Source of the DNA: Arthrobacter sp. Bi83 | GTDB lineage: Bacteria > Actinomycetota > Actinomycetes > Actinomycetales > Micrococcaceae | Direction: 5' to 3' | DNA: 64,000 nt | Assembly: GCF_918698095.1 (NCBI RefSeq) | Contig: NZ_CAKKLY010000025.1 | Span: 1 to 64,000, forward strand | In this document: one piece after another, positions 8,700 through 18,532 of the stretch | Position numbering within the stretch: position 1 is the stretch's first letter | Layout: the number at the start of each line of letters is the position of its first letter | Program-made: the position numbers and the translations under genes | Notes under the pieces: generated by a model | What the model was told of the DNA's origin: nothing | The model's input: only the letters and a program-made list of their open reading frames with translations | Databases searched by the model: none

Positions 8700-10787
8700 T
8701 TAGATATCGAGGAACCTGACGTCCTTGGCGTTCTGCTGGATGAAGTTGCGGCGTGATTCGACGTCCTCGCCCATCAGCACGTTGAAGATCTGATCCGCGG
8801 CGGCGGCGTCTTCCATGGTGACCTGGAGCAGTGTCCGGTGGTCCGGGTCCATGGTGGTGTCCCACAGTTCCGTGTAGTCCATCTCGCCGAGTCCCTTGTA
8901 GCGCTGGATGCCGTTGTCCTTGGGGATGCGTCGGCCCGCAGCCTGTCCGGACACCAGCCTGGAGTCGCGCTCACGGTCGCTGTACACGTAATCATGCGGG
9001 GCGTTGGACCATTTGATCCTGTACAGGGGAGGCTGTGCCAGGTATACGTAGCCATTTTCGATCAGCGGGCGCATGTAGCGGAACAGGAGCGTCATGAGCA
9101 GCGTGGTGATGTGCTGGCCGTCAACGTCGGCATCGGCCATGAGGACGATCTTGTGGTACCGCAGCTTGCTGAGGTCGAAGTCCTCACCAATTCCCGTGCC
9201 GAAGGCGGTGATCATGGACTGGACCTCGTTGTTGCCGAGGGCCTTGTCCAGCCGGGCCCGTTCCACGTTCAGGATCTTGCCGCGCAGCGGCAGGATGGCC
9301 TGCGTTTCCGGGTTGCGCCCGCGCTTGGCCGAACCGCCGGCGGAGTCGCCCTCCACGATGTAGACCTCGCACTTCGAAGGATCCTTGGAGGAGCAGTCGG
9401 AGAGCTTGCCGGGCATGCCGAAGGATTCCAGCGGGCTCTTGCGGCGGGCGTTGTCACGTGCCTTGCGGGCGGCCATGCGAGCCTGGGCAGCCGAAATGGC
9501 CTTGCGGATCACGTCCCTTGCCGGTCCGGGGTTGCGTTCGAGCCAGTCTCCGAGCTGGTCAGTGACCACGCGCTGGACGAATCCCTTGACCTCCGAGTTG
9601 CCCAGTTTGGTTTTGGTCTGGCCTTCGAACTGCGGCTCGGCGAGCTTCACCGAGATGACGGCCGTGAGGCCCTCACGGATGTCGTCGCCGGTAAGGTTCT
9701 CTTCCTTTTCCTTGATGATGCTCTTCTCCCGCGCGTAGCGGTTGATGAGTGAGGTCATCGCGGCCCGGAACCCCTCTTCGTGGGTTCCGCCTTCATGGGT
9801 GTTGATGGTGTTGGCGTAGGTGTGGACGCTCTCTGAATACGCGCTGGTCCACTGCATGGCCATTTCCACCGCAATCTTGCGTTCGGTGTCCTCGGTTTCG
9901 AAGGCGATGACGTCCTCGTGGACCACATCGACTTTTTTGCCGGAATTCAGGTGCTTGACGTAATCCAGCAGCCCGTCGTTGTACTGGTAGACAACGGTGC
10001 GGTGGTCCGCGTTGACTTCGCCTTCGGTGGCGACGCTGTCAAGGTCCAGATCATCGTTCTCGCCGGAAGCGGTAGTGACGCGCTCGTCGGTGAGGGTGAT
10101 GCGCAGGCCCTTGTTGAGGAAGGCCATCTGCTGGAAGCGGGCGCGCAGCGTCTCGAAGTCGAATTCAACCGACTCGAAAATGCCGGTATCGGGGTAGAAC
10201 GTCTGGGTGGTGCCGGTGGTGTCGGTTTCCTCGCCCTTGTCCAGCCCGCCCTGGGGCTTGCCGCCGTCGGCGAAGGACATCCGCCAGACGTGGCCCTGCC
10301 TGCGCACCTCGGTGTTTACCCTGCTGGAGAGTGCGTTGACCACCGAAATGCCCACACCGTGGAGGCCTCCGGAGACGGCGTATCCGCCGCCGCCAAACTT
10401 TCCGCCGGCGTGCAGGATAGTCATGACCACCTCAACGGTGGGCTTGCCCTCACTCGGGTGAATGTCGACGGGGATGCCGCGGCCGTCGTCCACCACTTTG
10501 ACGCCGCCGTCGGCCTGCAGGACGATTTCAATATGTGTGCAGTATCCGGCCAGGGCCTCGTCAACGGAGTTGTCCACCACTTCGTACACGAGGTGGTGCA
10601 GGCCGCGGAGGCCGGTGGATCCGATGTACATGCCGGGCCGTTTACGCACAGCCTCAAGACCCTCAAGGACGGTGATGTCACTGGCGCCGTATTCCCGTTT
10701 GGTCACCGCTTCAGCCGGCGTGTCAGGCGTCGGGGCATCCTCCATTGCGGGTTCCACTGCCTGGATATCTGCATTGTCGTTAGCCAC
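8700..10787 (-). CDS. gyrB: DNA gyrase subunit B
   Basis: ATPase subunit of gyrase (about 695 aa). A GHKL ATP-binding domain comes first ([32 protein letters not shown]), then the transducer. The TOPRIM domain follows with EGDSAGG and DADVDGQHI, which ligate magnesium. I chose the GTG at 10787 (product begins MANDNADIQ) because this is where actinobacterial GyrB sequences usually begin and a GAGGAG lies 12 bases upstream. The frame stays open to 10871 but that extension does not look conserved. It forms an operon with gyrA. Confidence 0.95.
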   Translation of the reverse strand: MANDNADIQAVEPAMEDAPTPDTPAEAVTKREYGASDITVLEGLEAVRKRPGMYIGSTGLRGLHHLVYEVVDNSVDEALAGYCTHIEIVLQADGGVKVVDDGRGIPVDIHPSEGKPTVEVVMTILHAGGKFGGGGYAVSGGLHGVGISVVNALSSRVNTEVRRQGHVWRMSFADGGKPQGGLDKGEETDTTGTTQTFYPDTGIFESVEFDFETLRARFQQMAFLNKGLRITLTDERVTTASGENDDLDLDSVATEGEVNADHRTVVYQYNDGLLDYVKHLNSGKKVDVVHEDVIAFETEDTERKIAVEMAMQWTSAYSESVHTYANTINTHEGGTHEEGFRAAMTSLINRYAREKSIIKEKEENLTGDDIREGLTAVISVKLAEPQFEGQTKTKLGNSEVKGFVQRVVTDQLGDWLERNPGPARDVIRKAISAAQARMAARKARDNARRKSPLESFGMPGKLSDCSSKDPSKCEVYIVEGDSAGGSAKRGRNPETQAILPLRGKILNVERARLDKALGNNEVQSMITAFGTGIGEDFDLSKLRYHKIVLMADADVDGQHITTLLMTLLFRYMRPLIENGYVYLAQPPLYRIKWSNAPHDYVYSDRERDSRLVSGQAAGRRIPKDNGIQRYKGLGEMDYTELWDTTMDPDHRTLLQVTMEDAAAADQIFNVLMGEDVESRRNFIQQNAKDVRFLDI

Positions 10788-11194
10788 AGGCGCTTTCGAC
10801 TCCTCTGTAATTGATAGTGGCTGGCCGATGCCGTCTCCCAGGGGAAAGGCGCCCGCCAACAGGCGCGTCACTGATAACGCCGTCTACTTGGTTGGCTTGC
10901 GGAACCGTCTTCCGGCCGCTGGAAAAGCGTCGGAAAACGGACTCAGTCAACGTTTCACCGGCGCCCAGTTATCTACAGAGATTCTATCGTGAAAGAGGAC
11001 CGATCCCCGCATTCCAGGGCGGCGAACGGCGAGCAGTGTGCCTCTCGCAGGCCATTGGCCCCGCCTGCAAGGCCCCAGCGGTACCGTCTTCGGGTTCCTA
11101 TACGGCTCACGGCGGTTTGAACGCCCTACACGCCGTTTGTGCATTTTTCAATAGATCCGGCCGCGGGCTGGCCGCTGCCACTTGCGGACGGGCT
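10788..11194. other. Spacer between gyrB and dciA
   Basis: About 400 bases without a credible gene. It should contain the gyrB promoter on the minus strand; TAGAAT near 10982-10987 (minus) is a possible -10 but I see no convincing -35 at the right distance. No repeat or RNA structure stands out. Confidence 0.5.
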
Positions 11195-11755
11195 CTATCC
11201 GTAGGTGTCCCGGGGCCCGCGGCCATTGACGGTGCGGCCCCCCTTGCGCCAGCTTGGCGCGGCCGGACCCAGCACCTGGATGCTGGTGACGACGCCGTCG
11301 CCAAGTTCAGTGCGGAACTTCTCCAGCAGGCTGATGCTCAGCAGCCGAAGCTGCGTGGCCCAGGCCGTGGAGTCGCACCTCACGTGCAGCGTGGTGTCCG
11401 TAAAGCTTTCGGGTGTGCAGTGTGCAGCGATCTCCGGCCCCACCAGCGTGCCCCACTCGGCCATGACCGATCCGACCGCCACGGGTGAGGTCCAGCCACG
11501 TTCGGCAACAAGGCGACCCACCACCTTTCCCAGTCCCAAGGGATCGCGTCCGGTGGCATGGAACTGGCTGAATCCGCGAGTGTTCCGCGCCGCGGTGCGC
11601 TGTTTTTGGGCGCTGCTTCCGGCGCGGGGCGCCGCCCGGCGCACCTCGCCGCGGGCAGCCGCAGCGTCGCGCATCCTGTTCAACGCGGCCTGGGCGGCAT
11701 CGATCTCATCAGGGTCACGGCCTGGCTGGAGGCCGCCGTCCTTATCCCTGTTCAT
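11195..11755 (-). CDS. DciA-type (DUF721) replication protein
   Basis: A 186-aa protein of the DUF721/DciA family, the ancestral bacterial loader or recruiter of the DnaB replicative helicase. The folded domain is in the C-terminal half (about residues 70-165): LGKVVGRLVAERGWTSPVAVGSVMAEWGTLVGPEIAAHC, then TLHVRCDSTAWATQLRLLSISLLEKFRTELG, a KH-like signature. The N-terminal 60 residues are basic and low complexity. Its start overlaps the recF stop by 14 bases. The position between recF and gyrB is standard for actinobacteria. Confidence 0.92.
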   Translation of the reverse strand: MNRDKDGGLQPGRDPDEIDAAQAALNRMRDAAAARGEVRRAAPRAGSSAQKQRTAARNTRGFSQFHATGRDPLGLGKVVGRLVAERGWTSPVAVGSVMAEWGTLVGPEIAAHCTPESFTDTTLHVRCDSTAWATQLRLLSISLLEKFRTELGDGVVTSIQVLGPAAPSWRKGGRTVNGRGPRDTYG

Positions 11756-12944
11756 CGATTCCTCCCGGGATAACCTTCACCCGCCGCCCGGTCAGTTCCT
11801 CAGGAATGTCGGCGTCAACAGCGGCGGTTACGAGGACCTGTTCGGCGCCGGCTACTATTGCGGCCAGTTTACGCCGCCGCTGCACATCAAGCTCGGCAAA
11901 AACGTCGTCCAGGATCAGGATGGGTGCCGAACCGCCGGTGCGCGCGTCATCGAGCATGACGTAGTAGGAGGCAAGACGCAGGGAGAGGCACATGGACCAG
12001 GTTTCACCATGGGAGGCATAGCCCTTCGTCGGTGCCTGTCCGAGGACAAGTTCAAGCTCATCGCGGTGGGGACCGACAAGCGAGATGCCACGCTCGAGTT
12101 CCTTGCGGCGGGACGCTGCGAAGGCCCTCACGTAGCGCTCGGTGAGCTCGTCAACGGAAAGCAGCAGGAGGTCTTCCATCTGGTCTCCACCCGCGGAAGG
12201 TTCCACGTTCGTTCCGGTGGGTGCGCCGTCGTCGTCAATCATGTTTTGAAGTGTTGACCGGTACACCGCATCGGCGGCCTTGGACCCGTCGGTCAACTGG
12301 GCGTAGGCGCTGTTGAGGTGCGGACGAAGCCGCTCTACGAGCTCCAGCCTGGCATGCAGCAGCTCCGCGCCTGCGCGCGCCATGTGCTGGTCCCAAACAT
12401 CCAGGGTTGTCTCATGGCCAGCCGTGAATTTCCCGGCACGGGCCGACTTCAGGAGGGCGTTACGCTGTTTGAGGACGCGGTCGTAGTCACTCCGCGTGGC
12501 GGCGTGCCGCGGAACAAGGCTCACGAGCAGCTCGTCAAGGAAACGCCGCCGGCTGGACGGATCTCCTTTGACGAGGGCCAGATCCTCAGGGGCAAAAAGG
12601 ACGGTGTGGCAGATGCCCAGAAGATCCCGCGCCCGGACAGGGTTGCTGCGGTTGATGCGTCCGCGGTTGGCCCGGCCGCCGTTGATCTCAAGTTCCAGCA
12701 CGGTGGACTGTTCGCCGCGCACCAGTTTGGCCCGGATCAGTGCGCGTTCGGTGCCGAAACGCAGGAGCGGCCCATCGGCGCTCACCCTGTGCGAACTCAG
12801 CGTTGCAAGGTAGCCGATGGCTTCCATCAGATTGGTCTTGCCGATCCCGTTGGAACCGACCAGGACGGTGACGCCGGGTTCCAGCCGGAGATCCACTTGC
12901 GCATAACTGCGGAAGTCGGTCAGTGACAGGTGTTCTAGGTACAC
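11742..12944 (-). CDS. recF: DNA replication/repair protein RecF
   Basis: SMC-like ABC ATPase that acts with RecO/RecR to load RecA at gapped DNA (400 aa). The Walker A motif is GSNGIGKTN near residue 33. The signature-region motif LVGPHRDELEL and the Walker B LILDDVFAELD are toward the C-terminus. MYLEHLSLTDFRSY is the canonical start. The length is slightly above the E. coli protein, as usual for actinobacteria. It overlaps dciA downstream. Confidence 0.97.
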   Translation of the reverse strand: MYLEHLSLTDFRSYAQVDLRLEPGVTVLVGSNGIGKTNLMEAIGYLATLSSHRVSADGPLLRFGTERALIRAKLVRGEQSTVLELEINGGRANRGRINRSNPVRARDLLGICHTVLFAPEDLALVKGDPSSRRRFLDELLVSLVPRHAATRSDYDRVLKQRNALLKSARAGKFTAGHETTLDVWDQHMARAGAELLHARLELVERLRPHLNSAYAQLTDGSKAADAVYRSTLQNMIDDDGAPTGTNVEPSAGGDQMEDLLLLSVDELTERYVRAFAASRRKELERGISLVGPHRDELELVLGQAPTKGYASHGETWSMCLSLRLASYYVMLDDARTGGSAPILILDDVFAELDVQRRRKLAAIVAGAEQVLVTAAVDADIPEELTGRRVKVIPGGIDEQG

Positions 12945-13001
12945 GCGCTCTTCAGGATTCTCGGGACACTGGTTCCGGGACTCACGGCCCCGGTGCGGGT
13001 G

Positions 13002-13886
13002 CTACTTTGCCGGACGGGTGGCATGCCCGCCGAACTGGTGGCGCAGTGCGGACACCATCTTCATGGCCGGCGAGTTGTCCTCGCGGGAGGAGAACCGGGC
13101 AAAGAGCGCGGCGGTGATGGCCGGGGCTGGAACCGCGTTGGCGATGGCCTCTTCCACGGTCCAGCGGCCCTCGCCGGAGTCCTCGACGTAGTCGTCGATC
13201 GAGGCCAGGCCAGGATCCTCATCCAGCGCCTTCACCATGAGGTCCAGCAGCCAGGACCGGACAACTGTTCCCTTTTGCCAGGCGCGGAAGGTACCGGGAA
13301 GATCGGTGACGATCTCCTTGGCAGCGAGCAATTCATAGCCTTCGGCATAGGCTTGCATGAGGCCGTACTCGATGCCGTTGTGGACCATCTTGGCGTAGTG
13401 GCCCGCCCCGACGCCGCCCACATGGACGAAGCTGTCTGCCCGCTCTCCTTCAGGACGAAGGGCGTCAAAGACCGGCAACGCGCGTTCGATGTCCGCGGCC
13501 TCACCGCCGGCCATGAGCCCATAGCCGTTCTGCAGGCCCCAGACTCCACCGGAGACACCGCAGTCCGCGAAGCGGATGCCCTTGTCGGCCAGGGCGGCGC
13601 CGTGCTTCTGGTCTTCTGTGAATCGAGAGTTGCCGCCGTCGATCACGAGATCGCCTGGCTGAAGTTTGTTGCCGAGTTCGCTGATGACGGCGTCCGTAAT
13701 GTCACCCGACGGGACCATCACCCAGATCAGGCGGGGCGAGGGAACGGCGGCGATGAGTTCATCCACGGAGGACACGTCGGTCACGTCCGGATTGCGGTCA
13801 AAGCCCGTGACCTCCACGCCTCCCTTGCGCAGCCGTTCGCGCATGTTGAAACCCATTTTGCCAAGGCCGATCAGTCCGATGTGCAC
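13002..13886 (-). CDS. gnd: 6-phosphogluconate dehydrogenase (decarboxylating), short type
   Basis: Oxidises 6-phosphogluconate to ribulose-5-phosphate and CO2 in the pentose phosphate pathway. The Rossmann motif GLIGLGKMGFNM opens the protein. IDGGNSRF and the catalytic-site sequence GVGAGHYAKMVHNGIEYGLMQAYAEG (Lys and His) follow. At 294 aa it is the short, often NAD-linked form. I chose the GTG at 13886 because the conserved fold begins right there and AAAAGAG lies upstream; the frame is open to 13961. gnd between dnaN and recF is a hallmark of actinobacterial origins. Confidence 0.93.
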   Translation of the reverse strand: MHIGLIGLGKMGFNMRERLRKGGVEVTGFDRNPDVTDVSSVDELIAAVPSPRLIWVMVPSGDITDAVISELGNKLQPGDLVIDGGNSRFTEDQKHGAALADKGIRFADCGVSGGVWGLQNGYGLMAGGEAADIERALPVFDALRPEGERADSFVHVGGVGAGHYAKMVHNGIEYGLMQAYAEGYELLAAKEIVTDLPGTFRAWQKGTVVRSWLLDLMVKALDEDPGLASIDDYVEDSGEGRWTVEEAIANAVPAPAITAALFARFSSREDNSPAMKMVSALRHQFGGHATRPAK

Positions 13887-13999
13887 GGTGGGAACTCTTT
13901 TCTGCGCTGGGGTGGTGGTGGGTCTGTGCAACTGGGTCGCAGCAGATGTCATCTTTAACACTCAAAACGGCGTTAAGTGCGACCTGGTTGGGAAAGTGG

Positions 14000-15124
14000 C
14001 TAGTTGGGAAGGCGGACCGGCATCACGAGGTAGCGGTAGTCATCCTGATCTTCGCCATCCGCATCCATCTGGGCCGTGATCATGGCCGGCTTCGGGGCGG
14101 TGGTGAAGGAGAAGCGGACGTACTTTGTTTCGATCACGCTCAGGCCTTCCACGAGGTAGTGCGGATTGAACGCCACGGTGATGTCATCGCCGGAAAGCTG
14201 CGCTTCAAGTTCTTCGGAAGCCTGCGCGTCCTCGCCGGTTCCGGCGTCGAGGTGAAGCTGGCCCTGCGTGAAGGCGAGGCGCACGGGGGTGTTGCGTTCG
14301 GCAACGAGCGACACACGGCGGACGGCTTCTACGAGTTCCTGGGTCTGCACCGTCGCGTGGATCGGTGTGGAATCCGGGAACAGGGAGCGGATCTTGGGGT
14401 AATCACCGTCGACAAGAAGCGAAGTCGTGGTGCGTCCGCCGCTCTCGAAACCGATGAGCCGGCTGTCGTCATCCGCAATGGCCAGGTTGATGTCGCCGCT
14501 GCCGCCGAGTGTCTTGGCGACTTCGTTGAGGGTCTTCGCCTTGACCAGGGCGCTGGTGGACATGCCTGGGGTGACTGGTTTCCACGGGACTTCCCGCATG
14601 GCCAGTCGGTAGCGGTCGGTAGCAAGGAGGGTGATGAGGTCATCCTCGATCTCCATCCTTACGCCAGTAAGGATGGGGAGGGTGTCATCCTTACTCGCAG
14701 CGATGATCACCTGGGACACCGCCTGTGCGAAGGAGTCGCCCGCGACCGTTCCGCTGATGGTGGGAAGTGCCGGCAGCGGCGGGTATTCGGCTTCCGGCAT
14801 GGTGGCGAGGTGGAAACTGCTGCGGCGGCAGGTGAGCGTCACCTTGTTGCCTTGGGTTTCGATTTCCACCGGGGCGGACGGAAGGCTCCGGCAAATGTCC
14901 GCGAGCAACCGGCCAGAGACCAGGATGGTGCCCTCATCCCTGATGTCGGCAGGGATTTCAAGTCTCGCTGACGTTTCGTAATCGAAGCTCGAGAGGCTGA
15001 CCGTTCCGGCCTCGGCCTTGAGCAGCAGGCCCGAGAGGACCGGTACTGGCGGCCGCGGGGACAACGACCGGGCTGTCCAGGTGACGGCTTCTGCCAGGAC
15101 GTCCCGTTCGACTTTGAACTTCAC
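14000..15124 (-). CDS. dnaN: DNA polymerase III beta subunit (sliding clamp)
   Basis: Processivity clamp (374 aa), a ring-forming homodimer of three repeated clamp domains per subunit. The N-terminus MKFKVERDVLAEAVTWTARSL and the C-terminal YLVMPVRLPN are canonical; the latter contributes to the client-protein pocket. It starts with GTG at 15124. A hairpin with a perfect 8-bp stem (15168-15186) lies in the leader, and oriC lies between this gene and dnaA. Confidence 0.97.
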   Translation of the reverse strand: MKFKVERDVLAEAVTWTARSLSPRPPVPVLSGLLLKAEAGTVSLSSFDYETSARLEIPADIRDEGTILVSGRLLADICRSLPSAPVEIETQGNKVTLTCRRSSFHLATMPEAEYPPLPALPTISGTVAGDSFAQAVSQVIIAASKDDTLPILTGVRMEIEDDLITLLATDRYRLAMREVPWKPVTPGMSTSALVKAKTLNEVAKTLGGSGDINLAIADDDSRLIGFESGGRTTTSLLVDGDYPKIRSLFPDSTPIHATVQTQELVEAVRRVSLVAERNTPVRLAFTQGQLHLDAGTGEDAQASEELEAQLSGDDITVAFNPHYLVEGLSVIETKYVRFSFTTAPKPAMITAQMDADGEDQDDYRYLVMPVRLPN

Positions 15125-15649
15125 GGAAGGGTGCCGCCTTTCATTGCTGCTGCCATTTTCTGAACGGGAACTCCCGCAGGGAGTTCACAAAACCTTTGCG
15201 TCCGGACACCGGAACCTGCATGGTCCGCGCTTGCTGAACCACAGACAGACCCGGGGATGGGAGCGCTGCTGACAGCTTAGCCGGAACATTGAGGATTTCC
15301 CCATCCCCGGCAAGGACGCTGGCCCTTTGGGGCCATGGCCGCGGAGTCGGGTGAGTAGGGAAACGAGATTGTTGTTTGAGGGATTTCAATTTTTTGGGAT
15401 TAGTAGTGTTAATAACTGCTGTGGAAACTGTGGATAACTCTATTTCACGGCAGGAATCCGGGGTTAAGCCCTGTTCACGGACTGTGGGCGGGGCAGGTTT
15501 TAAACAGGCTGTGGATGGGGATAACATCTTTGGCCGTTTCGGCGATCCACAGACACCTTAAGGGTTTTAAGCCCATTAACCGCGGTTGTCCCCTTAACTG
15601 TCCACAGGGTTATCCACATGCACCTGTTAATAAGGTAAGGAAGTGCGGC
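15125..15649. other. oriC: Chromosomal replication origin (oriC), dnaA-dnaN spacer
   Basis: Non-coding spacer with DnaA boxes in both orientations: TGTGGAAAC at 15420, TGTGGATAA at 15429, TGTGGATGG at 15510, CTGTCCACA at 15598 and a perfect TTATCCACA at 15610. An AT-rich tract (15361-15420) abuts the first pair. On the minus strand the order is TTATCCACA, GTTTCCACA, a GCAG spacer, then triplets TTA TTA ACA CTA CTA. This matches the basal unwinding layout of two boxes plus DnaA-trios. The location is the usual one in actinobacteria. Function is inferred from these motifs. Confidence 0.88.
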
Positions 15650-17074
15650 CTACGAGTCCCGCTGCTGCTGCTTGATCCGGTTGGTCAGCTCAGTCACCTG
15701 GTTGTAGATCACACGTCGCTCGGCCATGAGCTCACGAATCTTGCGGTCCGCGTGGATCACCGTGGTGTGGTCGCGGCCGCCGAGCTCCTGTCCGATCTTC
15801 GGCAGCGACATGTCCGTCAGTTCCCGGCAGAGGTACATGGCGATCTGCCGAGCCGTGACCAGGGTCCGGGTCCGTGACTTGCTGCAGAGCTCTTCCATGC
15901 TGAGCTTGAAGTAATCCGCGGTCTGCGTGAGGATCTGGCTGGATGTGATTTCCTGCGCACCGTCGTCGGTGATGAGATCCTTGAGAACCATCTCGGCCAG
16001 CGCCACGTCCACGGGCTGGCGGTTCAGGCTGGCGAAGGCCGTGACGCGGATGAGGGCGCCTTCGAGCTCGCGGATGTTGCTGGAAATCTTGGAAGCGATG
16101 TACTCCAGCGCGTCGTCCGGAGCGGAAAGGCCTTCGCTGAGGGCCTTCTTCCGGAGGATGGCGATGCGGGTTTCCAGTTCCGGCGGCTGGATGTCGGTCA
16201 GCAGGCCCCACTCGAAGCGGGACTTCATGCGGTCTTCGAATCCTGCCAGCAGCTTGGGCGGCTGGTCCGAGGTGATGACAACCTGCTTGTTGTTGTTGTG
16301 CAGGGAGTTGAACGTGTGGAAGAACTCCTCGAGCGTCCGGTCCTTGCCGGCGAGGAACTGGATGTCATCGATGAGGAGGACATCCACATTCCGGTAGGTG
16401 GTCTTGAAGCTGGCGCCTTCATCGTCACGGATGGAGTTGATGAAGTCGTTGGTGAATTCCTCAGAGTTCACGTAGCGCACGCGGATGCCGCTGTAGAGAC
16501 GGCGGGCGTAGTGGCCGATCGCGTGCAGCAGGTGGGTCTTGCCGAGTCCGGAGTCGCCGTAGATAAACAGCGGGTTGTAGGCCTTCGCCGGCGCTTCGGC
16601 CACGGCCACGGCTGCTGCATGGGCGAACCGGTTGGACGAGCCGATCACGAACGTGTCAAAAACATACTTTGGATTCAGCCGGCCGAATTCGTGGGAGGTG
16701 CTCGGCAGCATCGGCTGCGGCTTCAGTTCAACTGACTGGTCACTTGCGAGGGAAAGTTCGACGGCGGGTTCCGGCTCCTTGTGGAGGGGCACCAGATCTG
16801 TGTCCACGTCGATCGCGCACCGGATGTCGTCAGAGAAGACGTTGTGAAGCGCGTCGTCGAGTGCGTCCTTGACCTGGGTCTGGAGAACTTCCCGAGTGAG
16901 TTCGTTGGGCACTGCGACCAGGAGCGTGGAACCGATGAGGCCCTGCGCCTGGGCGAGGATAACGAAGCCGCGCTGTCTTGGGGATACCCGGTCGTCCTGC
17001 TCAAGAAGAGTCACCACGCGCCGCCAGGAACTTCCGACAGTATTGGCGTGGTTGGCTTCGTCTACTGTCATCAA
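15650..17074 (-). CDS. dnaA: Chromosomal replication initiator DnaA
   Basis: AAA+ initiator (474 aa) that binds DnaA boxes and opens oriC. Domain I covers about residues 15-90, followed by a short linker. Domain III has Walker A GDSGLGKT (173-180), Walker [10 protein letters not shown] (233-241) and sensor motifs. Domain IV carries the DNA-binding signature [15 protein letters not shown] near the C-terminus. The linker is short compared with Streptomyces DnaA. It is flanked by DnaA-box-containing spacers on both sides, consistent with autoregulation. Confidence 0.98.
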   Translation of the reverse strand: MMTVDEANHANTVGSSWRRVVTLLEQDDRVSPRQRGFVILAQAQGLIGSTLLVAVPNELTREVLQTQVKDALDDALHNVFSDDIRCAIDVDTDLVPLHKEPEPAVELSLASDQSVELKPQPMLPSTSHEFGRLNPKYVFDTFVIGSSNRFAHAAAVAVAEAPAKAYNPLFIYGDSGLGKTHLLHAIGHYARRLYSGIRVRYVNSEEFTNDFINSIRDDEGASFKTTYRNVDVLLIDDIQFLAGKDRTLEEFFHTFNSLHNNNKQVVITSDQPPKLLAGFEDRMKSRFEWGLLTDIQPPELETRIAILRKKALSEGLSAPDDALEYIASKISSNIRELEGALIRVTAFASLNRQPVDVALAEMVLKDLITDDGAQEITSSQILTQTADYFKLSMEELCSKSRTRTLVTARQIAMYLCRELTDMSLPKIGQELGGRDHTTVIHADRKIRELMAERRVIYNQVTELTNRIKQQQRDS

Positions 17075-17539
17075 TCCGGTTCCTCAAAGCTTGCTTACCT
17101 GCATTACATGCAGCCACAAGCCCGGATCCGGGGTACCGGCCCGGCTTAATCCACAGGTTTATGCACAGTCCGTGGATAATTGGCTACTGAGCCACTCTAG
17201 GGGATGAAAAGGCTAGAAGATAGCTGGGAAGTAGCTTGTGGATAATTACACCGGTGTGGTTCGAAAAGGGGCCCTGTGAGCCACTTCATCCACAGGTTGG
17301 GACAAGGAGTTAGCCACAGCTGGGGAAAGATGGCGGCAACCCATCCGGTTTGACTCAAGGACGCGGTCTGGCCTAACGTTGTGGAGTCCTTTGTGCCTGC
17401 TTTCTGACCCCATTTTGGATCTTTCGAACGCCCAGCGTTGCGGAAAACCGGGGGAAGCAGACATATACAAAACTTAGCGTCGGCCAGTTCTTCCCCTTTG
17501 ATCGGGTGGGCGCACCTTTGATCCACTGGAGTAACTAAC
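17075..17539. promoter_or_regulatory. dnaA-rpmH divergent spacer with DnaA boxes
   Basis: Non-coding spacer between divergent dnaA and rpmH. DnaA-box-like 9-mers include TAATCCACA (17147), CGTGGATAA (17171), perfect TGTGGATAA (17237), TCATCCACA (17286) and TTAGCCACA (17310). They probably mediate DnaA autoregulation or form a second origin sub-region. I see no DnaA-trio tract here. It contains the rpmH promoter. Confidence 0.75.
17350..17379 (+). promoter_or_regulatory. Putative vegetative promoter of rpmH
   Basis: TTGACT (17350-17355) and TAACGT (17374-17379) are separated by 18 bases, a housekeeping-sigma match. The implied leader to the rpmH start is about 155 bases. Confidence 0.55.
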
Positions 17540-17677
17540 GTGAGCAAGCGGACTTTTCAGCCGAATAACCGCCGTCGAGCCAAGAAGCACGGCTTCCGCC
17601 TTCGTATGCGTACCCGTGCCGGCCGCGCCATCCTGGCTGCCCGCCGCGGCAAGGGCCGCGTCGAACTGTCGGCCTAA
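17540..17677 (+). CDS. rpmH: 50S ribosomal protein L34
   Basis: 45-aa basic ribosomal protein beginning [19 protein letters not shown], followed by [19 protein letters not shown]. It starts with GTG at 17540. It is first gene of the conserved rpmH-rnpA-yidD-yidC-jag-rsmG cluster, transcribed away from dnaA. Confidence 0.98.
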   Translation: MSKRTFQPNNRRRAKKHGFRLRMRTRAGRAILAARRGKGRVELSA

Positions 17678-17717
17678 ATACTGACTCGTCGGTTAACTTT
17701 CCTTTGCGAGTTTAACG

Positions 17718-18128
17718 GTGCTGGCCACCAGGAACCGTCTGAGGACCTCAACCGATTTTTCAACAACTGTACGTTCCGGCGTCCGCAATGGACGCCGGAA
17801 CGTAGTGTTATATACGGCAACTATCGGAGCCGATGAACCTAGCCGGATCGGGTTCATCGTTTCCAAGGCTGTCGGGAACGCTGTTGCCAGGAACCTCGTT
17901 AAGAGGAGACTTAGGGAAGCCGGTGCTGTCTCGCTACGCGAGTACGGTACCGGGTTCGCTATTGTGGTACGGGCGTTGCCCTCATCGGCGACCGCCAGCT
18001 GGCAGGAACTGCTGACGGATTACAACGCTGCCTTGGAAACCACCACGAAGCGGTTGGAAAGCCGCCATCAACGGTCGGCTGGAACTGGTTCGAACGGAAC
18101 AACACGGGAAGGGACACAGCGTGCTTGA
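17718..18128 (+). CDS. rnpA: Ribonuclease P protein component
   Basis: Basic protein subunit of RNase P (136 aa), which assists the catalytic RNA in maturing tRNA 5' ends. The family RNA-binding motif is AVARNLVKRRLREA near residues 55-68, preceded by RIGFIVSKAVGNA. The start is GTG at 17718, 40 bases after rpmH. A basic low-complexity tail ends the protein, and its last codons overlap the start of yidD by eight bases. Confidence 0.96.
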   Translation: MLATRNRLRTSTDFSTTVRSGVRNGRRNVVLYTATIGADEPSRIGFIVSKAVGNAVARNLVKRRLREAGAVSLREYGTGFAIVVRALPSSATASWQELLTDYNAALETTTKRLESRHQRSAGTGSNGTTREGTQRA

Positions 18129-18516
18129 CCTGACTGCCGCCGTCGTCCGTTCGCCAAAGTCCGCAGCAGCGGCTGCCGGCAGATTCGTCTGGAACCTGCC
18201 GCGCAACATCCTCATTCTTCTGCTGATGGCCTACCGCAAGGTGATTTCGCCCTTGTACGGACAGGTCTGCCGCTTCTTTCCTTCGTGCTCGGCCTACGCG
18301 CTTGAAGCCATCACCGTCCACGGCGCGGTAAAGGGAAGCTGGCTCGCTGCCAGGCGCCTCGCGCGCTGCCATCCATGGAATGCCGGCGGTGTGGACCACG
18401 TCCCCGCCGGCCACCGGGAATGGCCGGAAGACCAGACCCCCACAATTGTTGTGCTGAACAATCCGGACAAGTACCTGGCTGCTCAGACTGATGGAGAAGG
18501 CCGCCTTGCGGCCTAA
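18121..18516 (+). CDS. yidD: Membrane protein insertion efficiency factor YidD
   Basis: Small membrane-associated protein (131 aa) that assists YidC-dependent insertion. The family core is complete: LLMAYRKVISPLYGQVCRFFPSCSAYALEAI (conserved cysteines in CRFFPSC) and GSWLAARRLARCHPWNAGGVDHVP. An N-terminal amphipathic stretch precedes it and about 30 non-conserved residues follow. The GTG start overlaps the rnpA end. yidC is 16 bases downstream. Confidence 0.95.
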   Translation: MLDLTAAVVRSPKSAAAAAGRFVWNLPRNILILLLMAYRKVISPLYGQVCRFFPSCSAYALEAITVHGAVKGSWLAARRLARCHPWNAGGVDHVPAGHREWPEDQTPTIVVLNNPDKYLAAQTDGEGRLAA

Positions 18517-18532
18517 CGAATAGGGATATCGC

